From the NCBI RefSeq assembly GCF_900172335.1, contig NZ_FWFX01000011.1, positions 62,001-126,000 of the forward strand: DNA of 64,000 bases, read 5' to 3'. Below the pieces are notes generated by a model, which did no database searches, was not told the DNA's origin, and saw only the letters and a list, made by a program, of their open reading frames with translations. The first letter of the stretch is position 1; each line of letters begins with the position of its first letter. Below, piece after piece: positions 35,775-44,821 of the stretch. The DNA comes from Roseovarius albus (GTDB taxonomy: Bacteria > Pseudomonadota > Alphaproteobacteria > Rhodobacterales > Rhodobacteraceae). A program made the translations under genes and the position numbers.

Positions 35775-37184
35775 ATGGTCGATCAAAGCCACGTCGCCAT
35801 GCGCGACCCCGCAGCCAACCCAAATGCCCTGCCTCAAAAACTCTATTTCGCCGTCTGGCGTTGGCATTTTTATGCTGGCCTCTATGTCATTCCCTTCTTT
35901 CTGATGCTCGCCGTGACGGGCCTGATGATGATGTTCATCTCGCAATTCGATGGTCGCGATGGTGAGAAAATAGCTGTTTCCGTTCAAGGTGAAGCGCTAA
36001 GCGTTTCACGACAAGCGGACGCTGTGACAGCGGCCGTACCCGGCGCCATCGTCGAATGGATTGGACCCAAGGCAGAGAACCTGGCAACGGTCTTCCGGGT
36101 TAAAACTGATGCAGGTCAGCAGATGGTCGCCATTGATCCTTACACCGGCGCTGTGATCCAGACCTGGGACCGCCGGGCTGGCTGGTATGACTTCGCGGAC
36201 AATCTTCACTCTGATCTGTTGCTGGGCACAGCCGGGGATCGCATGATCGAAATCGCCGCCGGTCTGGGCCTAATCCTGATATTAACAGGCCTATATCTTT
36301 GGTGGCCTCGCGGAAATGCAGCATCAATGCTTGTCCCCAACTTCAAAGCGCGAGGACGCGCCTTATGGAAGTCTTTGCATTCGGTTGTTGGGTTCTACAT
36401 CTCGGCACTTCTGGTGTTGTTTTTAATTACGGGCTTTTCTTGGACTGGCGTCTGGGGCGGCAAGTTAGTTCAAGCTTGGAGCAGCTTCCCAGCAGCAAAG
36501 TGGGACAATGTGCCCTTGTCTGATGACACCCATGCCAGCATGAATCACGGCAACCAGAATGATGTGCCTTGGGCGCTGGAACAGACTCCTATGCCTGCCT
36601 CTGGATCAGATGCAGGCATTCCGGGCCTGGCAGAAGGTGCACCGGTCAACATAGACACACTTGTCGCCTTTGGTGCGTCAATGGGAATGGAGGGGCGTTT
36701 CCGGATAGCCTACCCCAACGGAGAAACGGGTGTCTGGACGATGAACCGCGACAGCATGAGCAGCGATTCGAACGAACCCACAACTGACCGCACCATTCAC
36801 ATTGACCAATACACCGGCAAAATTCTGGCTGATGTGAAATATGAGGATTACTCCGCCATGGGGAAATTCATGGCGCTTGGCGTGCCGTTTCACATGGGCC
36901 TGATGGGCACGTGGAACTTCGTGCTGAATGTGGTGTTCTGCCTGTCGGTGATCTTTGTCTGCATCTCTGGAGTTGTCATGTGGGTCATTCGCCGCCCTTC
37001 AAAGGCAACCCGTTTGGCCGCCCCGCCAGCACCAGCGGAAATGCCGTTTTGGAAGGGGGCTGCTTTGATTGCAATTTTGGTGTCTATCGCCTTCCCACTG
37101 TTGGGCCTGACACTTCTCACGGTTCTGGCGTTTGACGTCCTAATTCTGAGCAATCTGCCTGCGCTTAAGCGCGCCTGCAGCTAA
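35775..37184 (+). CDS. PepSY-associated transmembrane protein
   Basis: The product has 469 residues from ATG 35775, which has TATGGAGAAATCA before it. Four long membrane helices with paired histidines (WRWHFYAGLYVIPFFLML, LHSVVGFYISALLVLFLITGFSW, in parts) and periplasmic PepSY-type loops (VAIDPYTGAVIQTWD, IHIDQYTGKILADV) define the PepSY_TM family. The histidines suggest haem b. Members reduce or transfer electrons for siderophore-iron uptake. With the DUF2946 partner it looks like a metal-uptake accessory inserted between engB and argB. Confidence 0.88.
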   Translation: MVDQSHVAMRDPAANPNALPQKLYFAVWRWHFYAGLYVIPFFLMLAVTGLMMMFISQFDGRDGEKIAVSVQGEALSVSRQADAVTAAVPGAIVEWIGPKAENLATVFRVKTDAGQQMVAIDPYTGAVIQTWDRRAGWYDFADNLHSDLLLGTAGDRMIEIAAGLGLILILTGLYLWWPRGNAASMLVPNFKARGRALWKSLHSVVGFYISALLVLFLITGFSWTGVWGGKLVQAWSSFPAAKWDNVPLSDDTHASMNHGNQNDVPWALEQTPMPASGSDAGIPGLAEGAPVNIDTLVAFGASMGMEGRFRIAYPNGETGVWTMNRDSMSSDSNEPTTDRTIHIDQYTGKILADVKYEDYSAMGKFMALGVPFHMGLMGTWNFVLNVVFCLSVIFVCISGVVMWVIRRPSKATRLAAPPAPAEMPFWKGAALIAILVSIAFPLLGLTLLTVLAFDVLILSNLPALKRACS

Positions 37185-37305
37185 GCGCTTTCAAAGTTTA
37201 GGCGCGCAGGGTCTTGTGGCTCTGCGTGCCTCATTCATTCCGGCTCAACTCCCCCTTGGCCTTTTGGCTTGAACCTCGTAACAGGGAGGGAAGAGGACAC
37301 GCCGA

Positions 37306-38169
37306 ATGAGAAAACAAGCCATGAACCGCGACTGGATTGCCACCGCCCGCACGCTGAGCGAAGCCCTGCCTTATCTGCAACGGTACGATGATGCGATTGT
37401 CGTCATCAAACTGGGAGGTCACGCCATGGGCAGTGACGAGGCGATGGAAACCTTCGCACGTGACATCGTTTTAATGCAGCATGTTGGCGTTAACCCGGTT
37501 ATCGTGCATGGCGGTGGACCGATGATCAATCAGATGCTGGATAAGCTTGAGATCACATCCGAATTCGTAAACGGCAAGCGCGTGACTGACGAAGCCACAA
37601 TGGAAGTGGTTGAGATGGTCCTCTCGGGCCGTGTCAATAAACGAATTGTTCAAGCGATCAATCAACAAGGCGGCAAGGCTGTCGGATTGTCGGGCAAGGA
37701 TGCCAATCTGATTACATGTGACGCGACCGATCCGGCACTTGGGCTGGTGGGCACCCCGTCCGAGATTGATCCAAGCATTCTGCAAACCCTATTCAAGGAT
37801 GACACCATTCCGGTGATCGCCCCCTTGGGTGCTGGCCGAAATGGCGAGACATATAACATCAATGGAGACACAGCCGCTGGGGCTATTGCTGCCGCCCTGA
37901 CTGCTGACCGGCTGTTGCTGCTGACCGACATCGACGGCGTGCGCAACGCCGAGGGCGATGTGGTGACTGAACTGACCTCACAAACTATCCGAAGTATGAT
38001 TATCGATGGCACCATTGCTGGTGGCATGATCCCCAAGACTGAAACAGCGCTTGCGGCCATTGACGGCGGCGTGCGGGCGGTTGTTATCCTGGATGGTCGC
38101 GCGCCCAACGCGACCTTGCTTGAACTTTTCACCGACCACGGCGCAGGTTCAATGATCCGGGCAGGTTGA
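37306..38169 (+). CDS. argB: Acetylglutamate kinase
   Basis: The product has 287 residues from ATG 37306; an ATG five codons later is also plausible. Features include [36 protein letters not shown] and [15 protein letters not shown], all typical of the amino-acid-kinase fold. The sequence [23 protein letters not shown] (in parts) is the C-terminal part. The enzyme phosphorylates N-acetyl-L-glutamate in arginine synthesis. The N-terminal extension (about 25 residues before the core) is the kind seen in arginine-inhibited hexameric ArgB, so feedback inhibition is likely. Confidence 0.96.
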   Translation: MRKQAMNRDWIATARTLSEALPYLQRYDDAIVVIKLGGHAMGSDEAMETFARDIVLMQHVGVNPVIVHGGGPMINQMLDKLEITSEFVNGKRVTDEATMEVVEMVLSGRVNKRIVQAINQQGGKAVGLSGKDANLITCDATDPALGLVGTPSEIDPSILQTLFKDDTIPVIAPLGAGRNGETYNINGDTAAGAIAAALTADRLLLLTDIDGVRNAEGDVVTELTSQTIRSMIIDGTIAGGMIPKTETALAAIDGGVRAVVILDGRAPNATLLELFTDHGAGSMIRAG

Positions 38170-38205
38170 GGGCATTTCGACGAAAGTGCCTAAGCCAGCC
38201 ATAGC

Positions 38206-39111
38206 TTATGCGGCTGGCGCGCCTTCCGCAGAAACCTCAGAAATCCAGTCTTTGAATTTCGTTACATTTGGATCGTCCCACTTGTCCCTTGAACCAATGA
38301 GCGCATACCGCCCATGCGGCTCTTCACACTTCATATGTTCAAGCGGCAGAATGAGCGTACCCAACTGAAGCTCCTCTCGGCACAGGGCCATATCTGCCAT
38401 AACAATCCCCGCGCCCATGACCGCGGCCTTGGTTGCCATGTCAAGATTTGGGAATGCCTCCCCTTGGCTGGGATCGAAGCCTTCGACATTGAATTCCCTT
38501 GCCCAGGTTTTCCAATCTTCGCGTCTGGGGTTTTCGTGCAAGAGCGTGAAATTCTTGAGATCCTGAGGGCTAGAAAGTGACTGTTGTCCCTTCAACAGAT
38601 TCGGTGCACAAGCCGGAGACAGGTAGGATGAAAACAGTGGCAGCACCACAATATTAGGCGACCGCCCCGGCATATGCTCAACCGATATTCCAAGGTCGTA
38701 TTCTGAGGTGTCAAAACCCTTCGCTCCATAAAAATCGGTCGTTAATTTGATGCGGACCTCAGGATGAAGTTCCCGAAAGCGCTCTAACAGCGGAAACAAC
38801 CAGCGGATCGACAAAGCAGGCGGGCATATGATCCGCAATTCAAATGCGGAGGCTGAGATGTGACCACATTTTTCGGCCATCGCTTGGAAGGACTCTGTCA
38901 ATACAGGCAACAAGTCATGGCCAGCAGTGGTTAATTCAACTCCCTTATGATTGCGGTGAAATAGCTTCAAACCCAGATGTTCTTCGAGCAGTTTTACATG
39001 CCGACTAACGGCACCGCGCGTGACAAAAAGCTCATCCGCAGCAGCAATAAAGCCATTGTGGCGTGCCGCTGATTCAAAAGCACGCAATGCATTGAGTGGG
39101 GGTAGTTTCAT
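38206..39111 (-). CDS. LysR-family transcriptional regulator (GcvA-like)
   Basis: The product has 301 residues. The N-terminal helix-turn-helix is LNALRAFESAARHNGFIAAADELFVTRGAVSRHVKLLEEHLG (in parts), and the effector domain follows from about residue 90. The layout is that of the GcvA/AmpR branch. The effector and target are unknown. A small DUF1127-like gene starts 109 bases away on the other strand and may be a target. The gene is convergent with argB. Confidence 0.92.
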   Translation of the reverse strand: MKLPPLNALRAFESAARHNGFIAAADELFVTRGAVSRHVKLLEEHLGLKLFHRNHKGVELTTAGHDLLPVLTESFQAMAEKCGHISASAFELRIICPPALSIRWLFPLLERFRELHPEVRIKLTTDFYGAKGFDTSEYDLGISVEHMPGRSPNIVVLPLFSSYLSPACAPNLLKGQQSLSSPQDLKNFTLLHENPRREDWKTWAREFNVEGFDPSQGEAFPNLDMATKAAVMGAGIVMADMALCREELQLGTLILPLEHMKCEEPHGRYALIGSRDKWDDPNVTKFKDWISEVSAEGAPAA

Positions 39112-39219
39112 CTTGCTTTTGGATCAGTTTTTCTAATCCAATGTATGAGAAACCTTGGTTTGAAAGCAAGTATATTCTTATCGTATTTTTCTCCTATAAA
39201 CTGATTATGGGTTGATATA

Positions 39220-39480
39220 ATGGAAAATACTCTTCGCACCTGCTCGAAGTTTTCTTTTAAACTTCAATCGAATTCACTTCGAACCATTTCGAACTTTTTT
39301 AAAAAACATCACGCATTACGGTGGAAGACTCGCCTCGAAAAACAGCTCGAACAAGACTTGTATCGACTGTCAGAAACGTCACCCCATTTGATAGATGATG
39401 TTGGGTTTGTCGACGTCGTTTATGCGGACACAAAACAAGTGAACAGCTCATTTGAAATCGATCTAAGTGCTCGCGGTTAA
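39220..39480 (+). CDS. Small DUF1127-like protein
   Basis: The product has 86 residues. After a basic, serine-rich N-terminus it contains WKTRLEKQLEQDLYRLSETSPHLIDDVGF (in parts), which follows the DUF1127 helix pattern L..L....L.DIG. In alphaproteobacteria such short arginine/lysine-rich proteins affect RNA turnover and phosphate metabolism. Here the basic patch is weaker. It has no strong ribosome binding site (only GGGTTGATATA before the ATG). It is divergent from the LysR gene. Confidence 0.6.
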   Translation: MENTLRTCSKFSFKLQSNSLRTISNFFKKHHALRWKTRLEKQLEQDLYRLSETSPHLIDDVGFVDVVYADTKQVNSSFEIDLSARG

Positions 39481-39587
39481 CAGCCAAAAGATCCAAGCAA
39501 TCCACCAAGGCAATTTACGCTCGCTGCCTGAGACATCATCCAAAGTTCTTCCTTGCTCAAATTCCCTTGTGACTTAAGTTGCGAGCA

Positions 39588-40382
39588 ATGGAACACGAAG
39601 CACTGATCAGATTGGGCGTTTTTCTGGGGTTGTTTGCCCTCTTTGCCCTTATCGAATCCGCTGCGCCACGCAGGCGTCGCCTTCAGCCGCGCACGCAAAG
39701 GTGGTTCACCAACTGGGCCATCGTTGTGATTGACACTTTGCTCTTGCGCGCGTTGGCAATTGCGATGCCGCTTTTGGCCGTGGGTGCAGCAATTGACACG
39801 CAAGCGCAGGGTTTTGGTCTGTTCAATCTTATCAACATGCCGCTGTGGCTTGCTGTGATCCTGACAGTTCTGATCTTTGACTTTGCCATTTGGGCTCAGC
39901 ACCTATTCACGCACAAAATCCCGATCTTGTGGCGGTTCCACCGTGTCCACCATGCTGACCGCGACATTGATGTCACCACCGCAATCCGATTTCACCCGGT
40001 GGAGATCGCTTTTTCAATGTTGTTGAAAATCGGGCTGGTTTATCTGCTGGGCCCACCTGCACTGGGCATTGTTCTGTTCGAAATCATCCTCAATGGCACG
40101 GCAATGTTCAACCATGCCAACATCCGCCTGCCCTTGCCGATTGATACCGCCCTACGCCGTTTTCTGGTCACGCCTGACATGCACCGTGTTCATCATTCCG
40201 ATCTGCGCGAGGAACACGATAGCAATTACGGCTTTGCCCTGTCGATCTGGGACAAAATCTTTGGCACATATATTGCACAACCGGGCAAAGGCCATGATGA
40301 TATGACGATTGGCCTGCGCTGGCAGGATGACAGACCGTCCAAACTGGGGTGGAGCTTATGGCTACCGTTTCGAAAACTGTAA
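39588..40382 (+). CDS. Fatty-acid hydroxylase/sterol desaturase family membrane protein
   Basis: The product has 264 residues from ATG 39588. The di-iron histidine clusters are present: HLFTH (105-109), FHRVHH (117-122), FHPVE (His136) and MHRVHHSD near residue 204. Several hydrophobic helices surround them. These enzymes use O2 and an external electron donor to hydroxylate or desaturate lipids. The substrate is unknown. The next gene encodes a 4Fe-4S ferredoxin and overlaps it by 25 bases, so this protein may receive electrons from it (inference). Confidence 0.88.
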   Translation: MEHEALIRLGVFLGLFALFALIESAAPRRRRLQPRTQRWFTNWAIVVIDTLLLRALAIAMPLLAVGAAIDTQAQGFGLFNLINMPLWLAVILTVLIFDFAIWAQHLFTHKIPILWRFHRVHHADRDIDVTTAIRFHPVEIAFSMLLKIGLVYLLGPPALGIVLFEIILNGTAMFNHANIRLPLPIDTALRRFLVTPDMHRVHHSDLREEHDSNYGFALSIWDKIFGTYIAQPGKGHDDMTIGLRWQDDRPSKLGWSLWLPFRKL

Positions 40383-41011
40383 CTTACGCCGCCGCTGAGG
40401 CCGCCGCCAAGCTCAATGGTCTTGGGATCATGGGGGCGTTGCATGAAGACGGCAGTACAATCTTGCTGCTGGGACCCGGCAAAGAGTTTTGGGAGATTTT
40501 CAAGCTAAGTCCGGAATTGAACGATGGCGCAGAAGACCCATTTAACCGCTGGTCTGAACGTATCATCGGCCACATGGCTGATACGTTGGGGGCTAAGGCC
40601 CGCTTCCCCTTTGGCGGCCCTCCTTACGAGCCTTTCCTACGCTGGGCAATGGACTCGGGCCGCGCTTGGCAAAGCCCTGTCGGCATGCTCGTGCATGACG
40701 AGGCAGGTATGATGATCTCGTTCCGTGGAGCGTTGCATTTCAGCTACGAAATCGACCTTCCCGCACCCCCAGCCGCGTCACCTTGCGAAACCTGTGAAAC
40801 GCAGCCTTGTGTTTCTGCCTGCCCTGTTGGAGCGCTCAGCGATCAACATTTCTATAAGATCGACGCCTGCCATGCCTATCTGGATACGCCAGCGGGACAA
40901 AGCTGCATGAGCCACGGCTGCATTGCACGCCGCGCCTGCCCTGTAAGCCAGTCCTTTGATCGCAACCCCGCGCAATCCGCCATTCACATGAGGTATTTTC
41001 ACCGCTCATGA
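40358..41011 (+). CDS. Ferredoxin-type 4Fe-4S protein with N-terminal domain
   Basis: The product has 217 residues from ATG 40358, with a GGTGGAG site before it. The N-terminal 140 residues have no name but include LLLGPGKEFWEIFKLSPELNDGAEDPFNRWSER (in parts). The C-terminal part holds two cysteine groups: CETCETQPCVSACPVGAL, a canonical cluster motif, and CMSHGCIARRACPVS. The protein is probably a cytoplasmic or membrane-associated electron carrier. It overlaps the hydroxylase gene by 25 bases and SixA by 4 bases. Similar proteins occur widely in roseobacters; the redox partner is untested. Confidence 0.82.
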   Translation: MATVSKTVTYAAAEAAAKLNGLGIMGALHEDGSTILLLGPGKEFWEIFKLSPELNDGAEDPFNRWSERIIGHMADTLGAKARFPFGGPPYEPFLRWAMDSGRAWQSPVGMLVHDEAGMMISFRGALHFSYEIDLPAPPAASPCETCETQPCVSACPVGALSDQHFYKIDACHAYLDTPAGQSCMSHGCIARRACPVSQSFDRNPAQSAIHMRYFHRS

Positions 41012-41502
41012 CCAAACGCCTGATCCTGATGCGCCATGCCAAGTCCAGTTGGGACAACGCCCTACTGGATGATTTTGCCCGCGCATTAAATGGCCGAGGG
41101 CGCACCTCAGCCAAGGCCTTGGGAGATTGGATACGGCAGAAATCCTATCTGCCTGATCAGGTGCTCTGCTCAAGCGCGGCACGCACACGTGAAACTTTTG
41201 CCGGACTGAAAGTCATGGCGGATACAGCTTTCGTTGACACTCTCTACCATGCAAGCGCCGACCAGATGATGCGTACACTTCAGCGCGCGACTGGATCAGC
41301 GGTTTTGATGATCGGCCACAATCCCGGCATCAGTTGGTTCGCCGCGCAGCTTGTTTTAACCCCGCCGTCACATACCCGATTTTCGGACTATCCAACGGGT
41401 GCGGCAACGGTGATCGATTTTGATATCGCAGAGTGGGCAGAGCTGCGCCCCGCCACCGGGCAAGTTGTCGATTTTGTAATCCCCCGCGAATTGACGGGTT
41501 AA
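41008..41502 (+). CDS. SixA-type histidine phosphatase
   Basis: The product has 164 residues. The histidine-phosphatase motif is LMRHAKSSWD, with the second His in IGHNPGI and the arginine in SSAARTRET. It belongs to the SixA branch, which removes phosphate from phosphohistidine in phosphorelays. It overlaps the ferredoxin gene by 4 bases, so it is co-transcribed with it. Convergent with rlmB. Confidence 0.9.
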   Translation: MTKRLILMRHAKSSWDNALLDDFARALNGRGRTSAKALGDWIRQKSYLPDQVLCSSAARTRETFAGLKVMADTAFVDTLYHASADQMMRTLQRATGSAVLMIGHNPGISWFAAQLVLTPPSHTRFSDYPTGAATVIDFDIAEWAELRPATGQVVDFVIPRELTG

Positions 41503-41505
41503 GAT

Positions 41506-42285
41506 TTAGCGAGAGGCATAGAGCGCAATCGCCGCCGCATTGGAAACATTCAGTGACCCAAATTCACCAGCAAAGTTGATCTTGACCAGTTGGTCGCAGG
41601 TTTCCTTGGTCTTCTGACGCAGACCCGGCCCCTCGGCTCCCATGACCAAGGCCACTGGTCGATCACGTCGCCCTTCAAGAGCGGTTTCGATAGTGTCCTC
41701 TGCTGTGCCATCCAAACCCAGAACGATGTAGCCCATGTTCTGCAGTTCAACGATGGCATCCGCCAGATTACGCACCCGCAGGTATGGCTGTCGTTCCAAC
41801 GCGCCGCTGGCTGTCTTGGCCAAAGCCCCGGTTTCCGGAGCTGAATGGTGACGCGGAGCTACAACAGCGCAGGCGCCCAGCACCTCGGCAGAGCGTAGAA
41901 TCGCCCCCACATTGTGCGGATCCGTCACGCGATCCAGCATCACAACGCGCGGCGGCATCGTACCGTCACCAAGACAGCAGTCAGCCAACCCGCCCCAATT
42001 GAGCGGCTTCACTTCCAACGCAGCCCCCTGGTGCACTGATTGTGGATCCAGTGGCGCTGAAAATTTGCGCGCATCGGCCAATTCTGGCTCGATCCCGGAA
42101 AAAGCCACGTCTTCCGCCAGCTTATCGGTGGCATTTCGCGTCAGAATCAGCCTCAGCTTCTCCCGCGCAGGGTTTCGCAAAGCATCCCGCACCGCATGCA
42201 GCCCAAAAAGCCAGACGGTTTCCGCCGCGCTTGCCCGTTTTGCCTGCTCTTTATCAATCACCCAGCGGGGTTTTTTCGTGGCCAT
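41506..42285 (-). CDS. rlmB: 23S rRNA 2'-O-ribose methyltransferase, TrmH family (RlmB)
   Basis: The product has 259 residues. The N-terminal substrate-binding domain (VWLFGLHAVRDALRNPAREKLRLILT, in parts) precedes a SPOUT knot with LDRVTDPHNVGAILRSAE, LVMGAEGPGLRQ and SLNVSNAAAIALY. It methylates G2251 of 23S rRNA using S-adenosylmethionine. The ribosome binding site AAAGGTGAACA precedes the ATG. It is divergent from tRNA-Tyr, 128 bases away. Confidence 0.93.
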   Translation of the reverse strand: MATKKPRWVIDKEQAKRASAAETVWLFGLHAVRDALRNPAREKLRLILTRNATDKLAEDVAFSGIEPELADARKFSAPLDPQSVHQGAALEVKPLNWGGLADCCLGDGTMPPRVVMLDRVTDPHNVGAILRSAEVLGACAVVAPRHHSAPETGALAKTASGALERQPYLRVRNLADAIVELQNMGYIVLGLDGTAEDTIETALEGRRDRPVALVMGAEGPGLRQKTKETCDQLVKINFAGEFGSLNVSNAAAIALYASR

Positions 42286-42413
42286 TGTTCACCTTTCGCA
42301 TCAGATCGCGACATTGCTTACAAGTGGGGTGCAGTGCAAGGCATTTTCGTCTTGACGGGGGGCTTGGGCGCTTCTAAATACGCCCTCACGTCAGATGCAG
42401 TGCATCAGACAGT

Positions 42414-42497
42414 GGGCGACAGGCCGCAAGGTGTGGCAGGGGACTGTAACTCCCTCGCGGAGACGCACGCCTGGTTCGATTCCAGGGTCGCCCACCA
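42414..42497 (+). tRNA. tRNA-Tyr(GTA)
   Basis: The 84-base class II tRNA has acceptor stem GGGCGAC/GTCGCCC, D-arm GCC...GGC, anticodon loop CTGTAAC with GTA, a long variable arm (CGCGGAGACGCACG) and T-arm CCTGGTTCGATTCCAGG. Discriminator A and encoded CCA follow. It reads UAC and UAU. A recombinase module starts 186 bases downstream. Confidence 0.96.
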
Positions 42498-42683
42498 CTC
42501 AGTCTTCCTAAAACCGCCGACACCTGGCATGCATTCAATAGTGTTTATTTTTCCGTTAGTTGCGAGGTTTAAGAGCGCCTGAGACCTCAAAGTTGGGCTC
42601 TGTTCAGGGTCAGTTTACAGCAAATTATGGGAAAGTCTCAGCAGGGCAACTGCGTGTGAGGTCTTGTGCCAGCCACATGGGAC

Positions 42684-44369
42684 TCAGCGATGCGGGAACC
42701 CAAGTATCTCTCGCTGCATAACCCAGTCCAGCGGTAATTCAGGAAGATCGCGCAAGGCTTTTGCGCTGAGATTAGCTGGTTGACGGCCTTCGAGAATCGC
42801 CGTCGAAATGTCGGGTGCAAGCCAGGCGAGCGGCAGGATCCGGCTGACAGATCCGCTTCGTAACCTTTCCCGCTCCGTGATCTGCTGAATGGAGGATGCT
42901 TTTCCATCCAGAAGTTCGCGCGCCCAACGTCTGGCATCTGCTACAAGTGCGATGAGGGTGCGATCCGCTTGAGGGGCATCCTCCGGTTTGATGATAATCG
43001 GTTTCGCACGACCGTTCTGGCGTTTTTTGAACGGGACGTCGCATGTAGCAGGTATCGGAACGCAGGGCTGATCCGGGCCCAACAGAGCATGGAGATTTAT
43101 CCGGATGCGCAACCGATCCTTATGTGCATCAATTCGGTCGATCAACCCGACAAGGCTCTGGGCTTTAGTATTGCTGTCGCGCGTGGCGAGCGCCGCGCAC
43201 CATGATTCCGCCGCCTGCAGGATGTCGGAGATCGAGACGTCTTCTCCCCCGGCCCCTATTGTCCGATCTGACAGCCAAGTCTTGTTGCTCATGCAATCTT
43301 CGAGGCTGCTGAATACAAGTCGCTCGATCTCCTTTGCAGGCAAACGCTCGACGCCATTGCGATCTTCGGCGCCTGATTTGCTGGAGGTGTAATACCAATA
43401 GCGTTTCATCAAGGTCACCCCCTCCCGCCTGGTGGACTTGCTGGCGTAGGTCGTGCGCATGACCCGGCCTTTTGAATCGAACAGCAAGCCATCCAGTGGA
43501 CGCTTGGCGGGCTGCCGAGCGGCAACGATCTTCTTGCCGCCATGGTCGCCCAACTGTGTCTGTACCTGTGCCCAGGTTGCATCGTCGACAATGGCCTCAT
43601 GCAGACCGTCATGCAGATCTTCTTTGTGCCGCACCTTGCCGACGTAGATTGGATTGCGCAGGATGTTGTAGAGCGCACCACGTGAAAGCGCCTTGCCACC
43701 AGTAACGCGCCCATGCCGGTCTGTCCGACTTTTGCTGACAACACTCAATTCATTCAATCGCACAGACAATTGTCGCACCGATCCAGCGGCCAGATAATCT
43801 GAAAAGATCGTCCGCACCGCTGCAGCTTCCCTCTGGTTCACCACCAGCGCCTTGTCCCTGACATCATAGCCTAGGGGCACAGCCCCACCCATCCACATGC
43901 CCTTACGTTTTGAAGCTGCAACTTTGTCTCGAATACGCTCGGCCGTCACCTCGCGCTCAAACTGCGCAAAGGACAGAAGCACATTCAGCGTCAGACGGCC
44001 CATCGATGATGTGGTGTTGAACGCTTGCGTAACTGATACGAACGACACCCCTACCCCGTCAAACACATCGACCATCTTGGCAAAGTCAGCCAGTGACCGT
44101 GTCAGGCGATCAACCTTGTAGACCACGATGACATCAATCCGACCGCCTCGAACATCGTCTAGCAACCGACTGAGCCCTGGGCGGCCCATAGAGCCGCCCG
44201 AGAACCCGCCATCGTCGTAGTGCTCCGAAAGCTCCGACCATCCTTCGTGTTTCTGACTCAGAATATAGGCGGCACAGGCTTCGCGCTGCGCGTCGAGCGA
44301 GTTGAAGTCCTGTTCCAGCCCCTCCTCGGTCGACTTGCGCGTGTATATTGCGCAGCGCTGGCGGATCAT
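42684..44369 (-). CDS. Large serine recombinase
   Basis: The product has 561 residues from the ATG at 44369, preceded by GAGGTCAAATC. The resolvase catalytic domain shows CAIYTRKSTEEGLEQDFNSLDAQREAC (in parts), with Ser as nucleophile in the YTRKS motif, and EHYDDGGFSGGSMGRPGLSRLLDDVRGGRIDVIVVYKVDRLTRS (in parts). The recombinase domain with zinc ribbon region follows from about residue 170. It would integrate or excise DNA by strand cleavage and rotation without needing long homology. It overlaps the DUF2924 gene by 4 bases. It looks complete, unlike the decayed DNA further right. Confidence 0.94.
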   Translation of the reverse strand: MIRQRCAIYTRKSTEEGLEQDFNSLDAQREACAAYILSQKHEGWSELSEHYDDGGFSGGSMGRPGLSRLLDDVRGGRIDVIVVYKVDRLTRSLADFAKMVDVFDGVGVSFVSVTQAFNTTSSMGRLTLNVLLSFAQFEREVTAERIRDKVAASKRKGMWMGGAVPLGYDVRDKALVVNQREAAAVRTIFSDYLAAGSVRQLSVRLNELSVVSKSRTDRHGRVTGGKALSRGALYNILRNPIYVGKVRHKEDLHDGLHEAIVDDATWAQVQTQLGDHGGKKIVAARQPAKRPLDGLLFDSKGRVMRTTYASKSTRREGVTLMKRYWYYTSSKSGAEDRNGVERLPAKEIERLVFSSLEDCMSNKTWLSDRTIGAGGEDVSISDILQAAESWCAALATRDSNTKAQSLVGLIDRIDAHKDRLRIRINLHALLGPDQPCVPIPATCDVPFKKRQNGRAKPIIIKPEDAPQADRTLIALVADARRWARELLDGKASSIQQITERERLRSGSVSRILPLAWLAPDISTAILEGRQPANLSAKALRDLPELPLDWVMQREILGFPHR

Positions 44370-44821
44370 GATTTGACCTCCTCGCGCAACCCGAAGAACT
44401 TGGGCCCGTTCCTGTTGGTCCCTGTCATTGCGCGCGCCACGGCCGAGAGCGAAGAATAGCTCTGACCGTTCCAAATGGCACCGCCTCTCGCTGTTATCAG
44501 CACCTCATGGGTGGTCCCGCCCCAGTCCTTTAGGATGCGGGTACCGTCGCAAACCGATCGGCCCGGTGCAGCTTCAACACGCTTGTTGGCCCCGGTACCG
44601 CTCGTGCGCCTGATGATCCGGTTCCAATCTCGTCGGGATCTGGCTGCCTCACAACCCTGTGCGTTAGATTGAGCTTCCCAGGCAAGGGCCAGCCGCATGA
44701 GGCGTGCCGTGAACGTCCTGGGTGGATCAGAACCTTTGATTTCTGCCCAAAGCCACCGAAGCGTGGCAGCGTCCGCGTTTTCCAGTTGGCTGCACTCAAT
44801 CGTTTCGACGATCGGGCTCAT
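44366..44821 (-). CDS. DUF2924 protein
   Basis: The product has 151 residues. The DUF2924 layout is present: LRWLWAEIKGSDPPRTFTARLMRLALAWEAQ (in parts), then the C-terminal GTRILKDWGGTTHEVLITARGGAIWNGQSYSSLSAVARAMTGTNRNGPKFFGL (in parts). The family is almost always encoded next to a large serine recombinase, as here. Its function is not known; the C-terminal region looks like a nucleic-acid-binding beta-domain. It overlaps both neighbours by 4 bases, which implies coupled translation. Confidence 0.88.
   Translation of the reverse strand: MSPIVETIECSQLENADAATLRWLWAEIKGSDPPRTFTARLMRLALAWEAQSNAQGCEAARSRRDWNRIIRRTSGTGANKRVEAAPGRSVCDGTRILKDWGGTTHEVLITARGGAIWNGQSYSSLSAVARAMTGTNRNGPKFFGLREEVKS

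Noticed and set aside
37169-37207. GCGCGCCT / AGGCGCGC inverted repeat around the stop of the PepSY gene
   Set aside because: The loop is 23 bases, there is no T-run and the words are common in G+C-rich DNA. Not strong enough to call a terminator.
38170-38205. Possible hairpin GGCATTTCG/CGAAAGTGCC between argB and the LysR gene
   Set aside because: The stem has a bulge and no T-run on either strand. Plausible as a convergent terminator but unsupported.
40349-40357. GTG 40349 as the ferredoxin start
   Set aside because: ATG 40358 has a better spaced GGTGGAG site and the extra residues add nothing conserved.
42638-42937. Short minus-strand frame overlapping the recombinase 3' end
   Set aside because: It is a shadow of the recombinase gene in another frame.
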